Below are positions 1 to 5,302 of a DNA stretch of 5,311 nt, piece after piece (position 1 is the stretch's first letter; each line of letters starts with the position of its first letter). The notes under the pieces were generated by a model, which worked only from the letters and a program-made list of their open reading frames with translations, was not told where the DNA came from and ran no database searches. Position numbers and translations under genes: made by a program. The DNA is from Rhodocyclaceae bacterium (GTDB lineage: Bacteria > Pseudomonadota > Gammaproteobacteria > Burkholderiales > Rhodocyclaceae), in the NCBI GenBank assembly GCA_020849155.1, contig JADLGU010000184.1, positions 1 through 5,311 of the forward strand, read 5' to 3'.

Positions 1-409
1 CCTCGGTGTCGGCGATGTCGCGGTAGGCCAGCACGCCGGGCAGGTCGTGGCCGGGGATGGGCAGCATCACCGGCGTCGAGCCGGTGGCGAGCAGCAGGCG
101 GTCGTAGCGCTCCTCGCTGCCGTCGTCGGCCACCACCGTGCGCCGCGGGCGGTCGATGCGCACGATCTTCTTGCCGGTGTGCAGCGCGATGCCGTTCTGC
201 TGGTACCAGTCGACATCGTTGAGCATGATCTCCGGCAGTTTCATCTCGCCGGCCAGCACCGGCGAGAGCAGGATGCGGTTGTAGTTGCCGTGCGGCTCGG
301 CGCCGTAGACCGTGATGTCGTAGAGGTCGGGGGCGAGCTTGAGCAGCTCCTCCAGCGTGCGCACGCCGGCCATGCCGTTGCCGACGAGGATGAGTTTGGT
401 TCTTTTCAT
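1..409 (-). CDS. nirB: Nitrite reductase [NAD(P)H] large subunit NirB, N-terminal part (runs off the window)
   Basis: NirB is the cytoplasmic FAD, Fe-S and sirohaem subunit that takes electrons from NAD(P)H to reduce nitrite to ammonium. Reading leftward from the ATG at 409 gives 136 uninterrupted codons to the window edge. Visible are the N-terminal Rossmann dinucleotide motif GNGMAG (residues 10-15), the family-typical stretch GAEPHGNYNRILLSPVLAG (36-54), and the second FAD-contact motif LLLATGSTP (105-113). The family is usually about 800-850 aa, so only the start of the FAD/NAD domain is present; the Fe-S and sirohaem domains lie outside. The start has a good Shine-Dalgarno, AGGGAG at 420-415 on the minus strand, 5 nt before the ATG. 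The gene is transcribed divergently from the reductase pair to its right. I see no clear FNR or NarL site upstream. The alternative is a related FAD-dependent oxidoreductase such as the NasB type, but the N-terminal match to NirB is strong. Confidence 0.87.
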   Translation of the reverse strand, partial: MKRTKLILVGNGMAGVRTLEELLKLAPDLYDITVYGAEPHGNYNRILLSPVLAGEMKLPEIMLNDVDWYQQNGIALHTGKKIVRIDRPRRTVVADDGSEERYDRLLLATGSTPVMLPIPGHDLPGVLAYRDIADTE

Positions 410-460
410 GGTGGCTCCCTGGCGATTCCTGCAGGACTAATTGCAATCCCCATGCCAGAA

Positions 461-477
461 TCCGGCAATCGGCCGGA
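461..477. repeat. Short dyad TCCGGC-N5-GCCGGA in the divergent promoter region
   Basis: Two perfect 6-nt inverted arms (461-466 and 472-477) flank a 5-nt spacer. It has no T-tract, and it sits between two divergent gene starts, so an operator half-site pair is more plausible than a terminator. In DNA this GC-rich, a 6-bp dyad can easily arise by chance. Confidence 0.25.
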
Positions 478-614
478 AAGCCAATACCGGCGCGCTTTTC
501 CGCGATATGGCCAGGATTCCGGCAGTGCGTCCGGATGGTGCGGCGCGGCATTCCGCGTGCGCCAATCTGGTGCGCGGCTGTGCGAAACTAGACGGCGAGT
601 CGGCAACAACCAAT

Positions 615-620
615 GGAGAG
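615..620 (+). promoter_or_regulatory. Ribosome binding site that sets the start of the first reductase
   Basis: GGAGAG lies 4 nt before the ATG at 625. An earlier in-frame ATG at 613 would add MERK before the conserved N-terminus and would itself overlap this Shine-Dalgarno. The ATG at 625 is therefore the better start, and it places the protein's first beta strand directly at the N-terminus, as is normal for this family. Confidence 0.75.
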
Positions 621-624
621 AAAA

Positions 625-1503
625 ATGGATATCGGATTCATCGGCCTCGGCCTCATGGGCCGCCCCATGGCGATCAACGTTGCCCGCGGCGGCCACACCC
701 TGCACATCTGGGCGCGGCGCACCGCCTCGCTGGAACCCTTCGCCCAGTTCGGCGCCCATGCCCACGTCAGCCCGGCCGAGGTGGCCAGGCACGCCGACAT
801 CGTGTTCACCATGGTGGCGGACGCGCCCGACGTCGAGCAGGTCTGCCTCGGCGAGGGCGGCATTGTCGAATCGGGCAAGCGCGGCCTGGTGGTGTCGGAT
901 TCCAGCACCATCGCGCCGGCCGCGGCGCGCGGCATCGCGGCGCGGCTGGCCGAGCACGGCATGCACTTCCTCGACGCGCCGGTGTCGGGCGGCGAGGTGG
1001 GCGCCATCAACGCCGCGCTGTCCTTCATGGTCGGCGGCGAGGAGGCGGCGTTCGCGAAGGCGAAGCCCTTCTACGAACTGATGGGCAAGAGCGTGACGCT
1101 GGTCGGCGCCGCCGGCGCCGGCCCGGTGACCAAGGCCTGCAACCAGACCGTGGTGGCGATGACCATGCTCGCCGTGGCGGAGGCGCTGACGTTCGCGAAG
1201 AAGTCGGGCGTGGACGGCGCCAAGGTGCGCGAGGCGCTGCTCGGCGGCTTCGCCGCCAGCCGCATCCTCGAGCACCACGGCAAGAAGATGCTGGAGCGCA
1301 ACTGGAAGCCGGGCTTCAAGGCCTGGATGCAGCAGAAGGACCTGCGCATCGTCCTGCAGAGCGCCCACGACCTCGGCCTGGCCCTGCCCGGCGCCGCCGT
1401 CGCCTCGCAGCTGTTCAACGCCATGGTCGGCAGCGGCCTGGGCGAGGAAGACAACATGGCGGTGATCAAGCTGATCGAGCGGCTCGCCGGCCTGGAAGAG
1501 TGA
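625..1503 (+). CDS. glxR: 2-hydroxy-3-oxopropionate (tartronate semialdehyde) reductase-type beta-hydroxyacid dehydrogenase, copy 1
   Basis: This 292-aa protein belongs to the 3-hydroxyisobutyrate dehydrogenase superfamily. It most resembles GlxR/GarR, which reduce tartronate semialdehyde to D-glycerate with NAD(P)H in the cytoplasm during glyoxylate and sugar-acid breakdown. The N-terminal Rossmann domain opens with GFIGLGLMGRPM (residues 4-15), including GLGLMG (7-12). The pair R31-R32 after the second strand hints at NADP(H) preference. The substrate motif DAPVSGGEVGA spans 117-127, and the catalytic lysine is K170 in GAGPVTKACNQ (164-174). The all-helical C-terminal domain has GGFAASRILEHHG (207-219), strongly GlxR-like, and the conserved QKDL (237-240). 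Length is normal for the family (about 290-300 aa). The stop overlaps the start of a second paralogue by 4 nt, so the two are probably co-transcribed and translationally coupled. A 3-hydroxyisobutyrate or other semialdehyde substrate cannot be excluded. Confidence 0.88.
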   Translation: MDIGFIGLGLMGRPMAINVARGGHTLHIWARRTASLEPFAQFGAHAHVSPAEVARHADIVFTMVADAPDVEQVCLGEGGIVESGKRGLVVSDSSTIAPAAARGIAARLAEHGMHFLDAPVSGGEVGAINAALSFMVGGEEAAFAKAKPFYELMGKSVTLVGAAGAGPVTKACNQTVVAMTMLAVAEALTFAKKSGVDGAKVREALLGGFAASRILEHHGKKMLERNWKPGFKAWMQQKDLRIVLQSAHDLGLALPGAAVASQLFNAMVGSGLGEEDNMAVIKLIERLAGLEE

Positions 1504-2417
1504 AACTCGGCTTCATCGGCCTCGGCGCCATGGGGCGCCCGATGGCCCTGCATCTCCTCGCGGCCGGCCACGAACTGAGCGTCTACGCCCGCCGCGCCGA
1601 GGCGGCGCAGCCGCTCATCGACGCCGGCGCGCATCGCTGCGCCACCCCGGCGGCGGTGGCGGCGGCGAGCGAGGTGGTGTTCACCATGGTCACCACCGGC
1701 GCCGACGTCGAGGAAGTGGCGCTGGGCGAGCAGGGCATCCTCCACGGCGCGCGGCCCGGCACGGTGCTGGTCGACATGGGCACCATCCCGCCCGGCACGG
1801 CGCGGCGCATCGCCGCGAAGCTGGCCGAGCGCGGCATCGAGGCCATCGACGCGCCGGTCTCCGGCGGCGAAGTCGGCGCGCGCAACGCCACCCTGGCCAT
1901 CATGGCCGGCGGCAAGGCCGAGGTGCTGGCGCGCGTGCGGCCGCTGCTGGAGACGCTCGGCAGGACCCTCGTGCCCATCGGCCCGGCCGGCGCCGGCCAG
2001 GTGGCCAAGGCCTGCAACCAGATGATCATGGTGTCCTGCATCGAGGCGCTGGCGGAGGCCATGCTGCTGGCGCAGCGATCCGGCGTCGACCCGGCCAGGG
2101 TGAAGCAGGCGCTCTCCGGCGGCTCGGCCGCCAGCCGCGTGCTGGACGTCTTCGGCGCGAAAATGGCGGCGCGCGACTTCCAGGCCGGCGTCGAAGCGCG
2201 CCTGCACCACAAGGACTTCGCCATCCTGATGAACGAGGCGCATGCCCTCGGGGCCGCGCTGCCCGTCGCGGCGCAGGTGTGGCAGCAACTGAATGCCCTG
2301 ATGGCGCACGGCTGGGGGCGGGAGGATACGTCGGGGTTGCTGCGGGTGCTGGAGGGTGCCTCGATTGGCTTCTCTTCTGCCCGGCAACCCTCCGGTTCTC
2401 CGCAGGAGCGAGCTTGA
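1500..2417 (+). CDS. Tartronate semialdehyde reductase / 3-hydroxyisobutyrate dehydrogenase-type enzyme, copy 2 (tandem paralogue)
   Basis: This 305-aa protein is in the same family as the preceding gene and aligns with it without a gap over about 286 residues, with roughly 46% identity by hand count. It starts with GTG at 1500 in a GTGA overlap with the upstream stop. The next in-frame ATG, at 1530, would cut away the GFIGLGAMG nucleotide motif (residues 4-12), so GTG is preferred. There is no well-spaced Shine-Dalgarno, which suggests coupling to upstream translation. DAPVSGGEVGA (117-127), the catalytic K170 in GAGQVAKACNQ (164-174) and HHKDF (236-240) are at the same positions as in copy 1. 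The second half is more diverged: GGFAASRILEHHG becomes GGSAASRVLDVFG, and GFKAWMQQ becomes GVEARLHH. Substrate range may therefore differ from copy 1. The last ~18 residues (from about 288) are a Ser/Gln/Pro-rich tail absent from copy 1. The exact substrate is not certain. Confidence 0.85.
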   Translation: MKLGFIGLGAMGRPMALHLLAAGHELSVYARRAEAAQPLIDAGAHRCATPAAVAAASEVVFTMVTTGADVEEVALGEQGILHGARPGTVLVDMGTIPPGTARRIAAKLAERGIEAIDAPVSGGEVGARNATLAIMAGGKAEVLARVRPLLETLGRTLVPIGPAGAGQVAKACNQMIMVSCIEALAEAMLLAQRSGVDPARVKQALSGGSAASRVLDVFGAKMAARDFQAGVEARLHHKDFAILMNEAHALGAALPVAAQVWQQLNALMAHGWGREDTSGLLRVLEGASIGFSSARQPSGSPQERA

Positions 2418-2505
2418 TCGAGATAACAACGGCCGGCAAACTTCAGCGAGTTGCCCCCGCAAGGCAAAGTGAAGACTAGAATATCCGTCGTCGCAGGAGA
2501 TCTGC
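2418..2505 (+). promoter_or_regulatory. Gap between the reductase pair and the toxin-antitoxin remnant, with the MntA ribosome binding site
   Basis: These 88 nt are more AT-rich than the reductase genes. AGGAGA at 2495-2500 is a strong Shine-Dalgarno 5 nt before the ATG at 2506. A 5-bp dyad TTGCC-N7-GGCAA (2451-2467) has no T-tract and is not a convincing terminator. A promoter for the accessory genes probably lies here, but I cannot point to a clear -10 or -35. Confidence 0.4.
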
Positions 2506-2805
2506 ATGAAAATGAAACCGTCGGAAGCCTTGAGAACGCATCGGGACGCCATACGCCATGTGGTGGAATCGCATGGCGCCGCGAATCCGCGCGTCTTCGG
2601 CTCGGCATTGCGTGGCGACGATACGGCCGAGAGCGACCTGGATCTGCTGGTCGATCCCATCGCCGGTAAAACCACGCTTGTCAGTCTGGTCAGAATCAAG
2701 CGAGACATCGAGTCCTTGACGGGCGTGACTACCGACGTGCTGACGCCGATGGCGCTGCATGAACGCTTTCGCAGTGCCGTGCTCGCCGAAGCCGTTGCGT
2801 TATGA
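2506..2805 (+). CDS. mntA: MntA-like minimal nucleotidyltransferase (antitoxin of a HEPN/MNT module)
   Basis: This 99-aa protein has the minimal nucleotidyltransferase fold. The signature GSALRGDDTAESDLDLLVD (32-50) contains the G-S, R-G and SDxDL elements of the active site: S33, R36 and metal-binding D44 and D46. A third candidate acidic residue is D77 in TTDVLT. In characterised HepT/MntA pairs, the MNT protein neutralises the HEPN RNase toxin by transferring AMP to a tyrosine in the toxin's RX4-6HXY motif. The size is typical, and every expected catalytic residue is present, so this protein looks intact. Its TGA overlaps the ATG of the HEPN gene by 4 nt, the usual antitoxin/toxin arrangement. 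GC is about 62% over 2521-2760, below the flanking metabolic genes, consistent with horizontal acquisition. With its partner truncated, it is either an orphan antitoxin or serves another nucleotidyltransfer role. Confidence 0.88.
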   Translation: MKMKPSEALRTHRDAIRHVVESHGAANPRVFGSALRGDDTAESDLDLLVDPIAGKTTLVSLVRIKRDIESLTGVTTDVLTPMALHERFRSAVLAEAVAL

Positions 2806-3023
2806 GAGGCAAGGCCGGCCGAGTTCCCGAGCGCCTGCAGGATATCCGTGAGGCCATCGCCAATGCCCGCACGGACATCGGCACCTTGTCTCGCGATGAG
2901 TTCCTCGCCGACGGCAAGACGCAGCGTGCGGTCATCGAAAGCCTGATCGTCATCGGCGAGGCCGCGAACAACCTGATGAAGCTGGCACCGGCCCTGGACC
3001 AGGCACTCAATCGGATTCCTTGA
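2802..3023 (+). CDS. hepT: HepT-like HEPN (DUF86) toxin, C-terminally truncated and lacking its active site
   Basis: This 73-aa product matches the N-terminal half of the DUF86/HepT family: RVPERLQDIREAI (7-19), FLADGKTQRAVIESL (34-48) and IGEAANNL (51-58) are classic. Family members are usually about 110-140 aa and carry the RNase motif RX4-6HXY in the C-terminal half. Here the frame stops at TGA 3021-3023 just after NRIP (70-73), where relatives continue with a Trp and then the catalytic helix. I read downstream in all three plus frames and found no RX4-6HXY segment, so this is more than one frameshift or nonsense change: the C-terminal part appears deleted or replaced. Without the motif, the product should have no RNase activity, though it might still bind MntA. 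The start ATG at 2802 overlaps the mntA stop (ATGA). Best viewed as a degraded toxin gene. Confidence 0.8.
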   Translation: MRGKAGRVPERLQDIREAIANARTDIGTLSRDEFLADGKTQRAVIESLIVIGEAANNLMKLAPALDQALNRIP

Positions 3024-3027
3024 CCTG

Positions 3028-3053
3028 CCGCCGTATCGGGCGGACTGACTTTT
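3028..3053 (+). terminator. Possible weak terminator after the truncated HEPN gene
   Basis: CCGCC (3028-3032) pairs with GGCGG (3039-3043) across a 6-nt loop, starting 4 nt after the HEPN stop codon. A TTTT run follows at 3050-3053. The stem is only 5 bp and the T-run is short and displaced by 6 nt, so this is at best a weak rho-independent terminator or a chance hairpin. Confidence 0.25.
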
Positions 3054-3074
3054 CCCCCGAACGATTGGATTGCA

Positions 3075-3746
3075 ATGAAGAATCGCCGATTCGAGCAGCG
3101 CCGCCGTCTCGCGCGGCAGTATCACCGCAATGCGCGCGGAGACAGTTTCGAGCAGGGCATCCTGGCCCGCCACGATTACGGCGAAATCGACCCCCATGGC
3201 CTGTCCTGGTGGGACGACGTGATGTTCGTCCGCGGCAAGGTGCGCATCAACGTCGCCTGGCGCCATCCGCGGCAGGCCTATCAGGACATGATCGTGGATG
3301 CCGCCATGGAGGCGACGGCGCAATTGCAGGAGAAGATCGAGGGCGACCTGTTCGACGGCGCCGAGAAGTCGTACAGGAAACTCGGTCGCAGCCGGAAGAA
3401 GGTGCTGAGCTACACCACGGTAGACCGCCCAGGCGAGGATGAGTGGTTCGCGGCGCTTCGCGCGGAAGAAGCACGGCTCGGCGCCGAGGCCGAATTTTCC
3501 GTGATGCCGAGTTTCAAGGTCGAGACGCTGGAGTGGTGCCGGTTCGTCGAGATCGTGGCGCCGGTGGAAGTTCGCCATGCCGGGGAACTGCGCGCGCTGG
3601 CCGATCTTGCGCGCCGCATCCTCAAAGGCGAGACGACGCTGGCGCATGAGTTTCCAGGATACGTCTACGGCAAAGCCCAATGGATCGCCGATGGGCTGGC
3701 GGGCTCACCGCTACGTCTGGTTTCACATCGAGTTGCAGGGACATGA
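3075..3746 (+). CDS. Hypothetical protein of 223 aa, no recognised family
   Basis: I do not recognise this protein. The N-terminus is strongly basic (KNRRFEQRRRLARQYHRNAR, residues 2-21), followed by an aromatic-rich patch HGLSWWDDVMFV (41-52), and a helix-prone charged stretch around 75-108 containing the basic run RKLGRSRKK (101-109). The middle has alternating Glu/Ala/Arg segments (123-140), and the C-terminal half includes FPGYVYGKAQWI (193-204). There is no signal peptide, transmembrane segment or obvious metal-binding cysteine/histidine cluster, so it is probably cytoplasmic. The basic N-terminus could bind nucleic acid, but that is a guess. Codon use is ordinary coding-like, with GC about 63-65% in sampled lines, which groups it with the MNT/HEPN block rather than the metabolic genes. 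The ATG at 3075 has only a weak TTGGA-type Shine-Dalgarno (3064-3068), so the start is uncertain. It sits 51 nt after, and in the same frame as, the truncated HEPN gene. Confidence 0.6.
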   Translation: MKNRRFEQRRRLARQYHRNARGDSFEQGILARHDYGEIDPHGLSWWDDVMFVRGKVRINVAWRHPRQAYQDMIVDAAMEATAQLQEKIEGDLFDGAEKSYRKLGRSRKKVLSYTTVDRPGEDEWFAALRAEEARLGAEAEFSVMPSFKVETLEWCRFVEIVAPVEVRHAGELRALADLARRILKGETTLAHEFPGYVYGKAQWIADGLAGSPLRLVSHRVAGT

Positions 3747-3877
3747 TTGCCGGACACAACACACTCCGCATTTCCGCTCGGGCGCTTGGTTGACGCCGTC
3801 CTGCGCAGACCGACTTTTCTGCGCCCGCTCCACGAAAATGGTAGAGTCCGGCCGCAATCGGATTTTCGGGAACGCCC
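3747..3877 (+). promoter_or_regulatory. Intergenic region upstream of the aldolase/dehydrogenase, with a 7-bp dyad
   Basis: This 131-nt gap must carry the promoter of the following gene if it is transcribed on its own. A -35-like TTGACG lies at 3790-3795, but no good -10 lies 16-18 nt downstream; TAGAGT at 3843-3848 resembles a -10 box but has no matched -35. CGGGAA at 3867-3872 is the ribosome binding site, 5 nt before the ATG at 3878. Confidence 0.4.
3803..3824. repeat. Inverted repeat GCGCAGA-N8-TCTGCGC, candidate operator
   Basis: Perfect 7-nt arms (3803-3809 and 3818-3824) are separated by 8 nt, in the gap 54 nt before the aldolase/dehydrogenase start and just downstream of the TTGACG element. 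The size and symmetry suit a dimeric repressor site. A hairpin is also possible, with TTTT falling at the 3' side of the loop rather than after the stem, so it is not a standard terminator. The function is inferred from position. Confidence 0.35.
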
Positions 3878-5302
3878 ATGCAAAACCACTGGAACGAAGG
3901 AGACGCTTCGCGCTGCGCCGGCGATCTGGCGCTGCGCGTCCATAGTTCGCGCCTGATCGGCCGCGACAAGTCGTTGGTGCTGCACGGCGGCGGCAACACC
4001 TCGGTGAAGACCGAGGAGCCGGACCGCTTCGGCGATCCGCGCCGGGTGCTGTACGTGAAAGGCAGCGGCTGGGACCTGGAGACCATCGAGGAGGCCGGCT
4101 TCTGCCCGCTGCTGCTCGACCATCTGCTCAGGCTGGCGCAGCTGCCGGCGCTGTCCGACCCGGCCATGGTCGAGGAACTGGCCACCCACCAGACGCGGGC
4201 CGCCGCGCCGGCCGCCTCGGTCGAGGCCATCCTGCACGCCCTCCTGCCCTTCAAGTTCGTCGATCACACCCACGCCGACGCGGTGGTGTCGGTCACCAAC
4301 ACCGCCGACGGCGAGGCGCGCATCCGCGAGATCTACGGCGAGGACGTGGTGGTGATCCCCTACGTCATGCCCGGCTTCGACCTGGCGCGCGCGGTGGCGC
4401 AGCGCTTCCCGCTCGAGGCCACGCCGCGCACCCAGGGCATGGTGCTGATGAACCACGGCATCTTCAGCTTCGGCGCCACGGCGCGCGAGTCCTACGAGCG
4501 GATGGTCAGCCTGGTGGGGCGTGCCGAGCGCTACCTGGCGCATCACGGCGTCAAGCCGCCGGCGCTGGCGTCGGCGGAAGGTGCGCCGCCGCGCCAGGCG
4601 CTGGCCGAACTGCGCCGCGACCTCGCGCGCGAGGCGGGCTTCCCCATGCTGCTGGCGAGCCGGCGCACGGAGAAGACGCTGGCCTTCGCCCGCCATCCCG
4701 ACCTCTCGCGCATCGCCCGCTACGGCCCGGCCACGCCCGACCACGTGCTGCGCACCAAGCGCCTGCCGCTGATCGGCCGCGACGTCGCCGCCTATGCCGA
4801 GGCCTACCGCCACTACTTCGGCGAGATGTCGCAGCGGGCGCGCGAGCCGAAGACCATGCTCGATCCGGCGCCGCGCGTGGTGCTCGATGCGGAGCTGGGC
4901 CTGTGCTGCGCCGGCCGCACGGCGCGCGACGCCGCCATCGTCGGCGACATCTACGATCGCACCATCGACATCATCCTCGCCGGCGAGGCGCTCGGCGGCT
5001 ACCGCGCGCTGCCGGCGCAGGACATCTTCGACGTCGAGTACTGGGACCTGGAGCAGGCCAAGCTGAGGAAGTCCGGCAAGCCGGCGCCCTTCGCCGGCGA
5101 GGTGGCGCTGGTCACCGGCGCCGCCTCGGGCATCGGCAAGGCTTGCGTCGAGGCGCTGCTGGCGCGCGGCGCGGCGGTGGTCGGCCTGGATATCGACGCG
5201 GCCATCGAAGCGCTGCACGCCCGCCCGGACTTCCTCAGCTTGGCCTGCTCCAGGTCCCAGTACTCGACGTCGAAGATGTCCTGCGCCGGCAGCGCGCGGT
5301 AG
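3878..5302 (+). CDS. Bifunctional class II aldolase / short-chain dehydrogenase (rhamnulose-1-phosphate aldolase-like), 3' end lost in a fold-back
   Basis: The N-terminal class II aldolase/adducin domain has the phosphate-binding loop HGGGNTS (36-42), VKGSGWDL (60-67), the metal-binding FVDHTHADAV (127-136) with H130, H132 and the nearby acid D134, and a further His in LMNHG (190-194). After a linker (about 380-405), a short-chain dehydrogenase domain begins at GEVALVTGAASGIG (407-420), the NAD(P)-binding TGxxxGIG motif, and continues through AAVVGLDID (432-440). Such fused proteins are usually about 680 aa and are annotated as rhamnulose-1-phosphate aldolase/alcohol dehydrogenase-like; they pair aldol cleavage of a sugar phosphate with oxidation or reduction of an aldehyde or alcohol. 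The true substrate is unknown. The start is ATG 3878 with CGGGAA 5 nt upstream, and the N-terminus fits the family. Genuine sequence ends between 5224 and about 5236. The remaining codons to TAG 5300-5302 are reverse-complement copy of codons near 372-400 of the same gene, so the SDR domain lacks its Asn-Ser-Tyr-Lys catalytic part here. Treat the 474-aa product as an artefactual or rearranged truncation. Confidence 0.85.
   Translation: MQNHWNEGDASRCAGDLALRVHSSRLIGRDKSLVLHGGGNTSVKTEEPDRFGDPRRVLYVKGSGWDLETIEEAGFCPLLLDHLLRLAQLPALSDPAMVEELATHQTRAAAPAASVEAILHALLPFKFVDHTHADAVVSVTNTADGEARIREIYGEDVVVIPYVMPGFDLARAVAQRFPLEATPRTQGMVLMNHGIFSFGATARESYERMVSLVGRAERYLAHHGVKPPALASAEGAPPRQALAELRRDLAREAGFPMLLASRRTEKTLAFARHPDLSRIARYGPATPDHVLRTKRLPLIGRDVAAYAEAYRHYFGEMSQRAREPKTMLDPAPRVVLDAELGLCCAGRTARDAAIVGDIYDRTIDIILAGEALGGYRALPAQDIFDVEYWDLEQAKLRKSGKPAPFAGEVALVTGAASGIGKACVEALLARGAAVVGLDIDAAIEALHARPDFLSLACSRSQYSTSKMSCAGSAR
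4990..5076 (+). repeat. Left arm of an 87-nt perfect inverted repeat
   Basis: This is the native copy: it lies in frame inside the aldolase/SDR gene, covering about residues 372-400 at the end of the aldolase domain and the linker. Each position p pairs with 10301-p in the right arm with no mismatch across 87 nt. Homology stops abruptly on the inner side at 5077 (C opposite C at 5224); on the outer side it reaches the window edge. Confidence 0.97.

Larger units (their letters stand above)
410..624. promoter_or_regulatory. Divergent intergenic region between nirB and the first reductase
   Basis: These 215 nt must hold the promoters of both flanking transcripts. Seen: the 8-nt palindrome ATTGCAAT at 440-447, in the most AT-rich part and about 30 nt upstream of the nirB ATG; the dyad TCCGGC-N5-GCCGGA at 461-477; and five copies of GTGCG between 525 and 584. 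I could not identify a convincing -35/-10 pair in either direction or a consensus FNR box (TTGAT-N4-ATCAA). The regulatory role is inferred from position only. Confidence 0.5.

Noticed and set aside
47..1081. 344-codon plus-strand open frame across nirB and the intergenic region
   Set aside because: It is antisense to nirB on the left and out of frame with the first reductase on the right, with no recognisable domain.
2451..2467. Hairpin TTGCC-N7-GGCAA as a terminator of the reductase operon
   Set aside because: It has only 5 bp, no T-tract follows, and it lies close to the next gene's ribosome binding site.
1071..3680. Very long minus-strand open frame (869 codons) spanning several genes
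   Set aside because: It is antisense to the two reductases, the MNT/HEPN genes and the 223-aa gene. Its translation is Arg/Ala/His-rich and matches no domain, and such open frames are expected opposite high-GC coding DNA.
3790..3818. Sigma-70 promoter from TTGACG
   Set aside because: At 17-nt spacing, the -10 position reads ACTTTT, with only two matches to TATAAT. It is noted as an element only, not called as a promoter.
3665..5218. 517-codon minus-strand open frame opposite the aldolase/dehydrogenase
   Set aside because: It is a mirror of the real plus-strand gene in GC-rich DNA. There are no family motifs, and the composition is low-complexity Arg/Gly/His/Ala.
5237..5302. A genuine novel C-terminal tail on the aldolase/dehydrogenase
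   Set aside because: The tail is fully explained as the reverse complement of 4999-5064 of the same gene, so it is not an evolved peptide.
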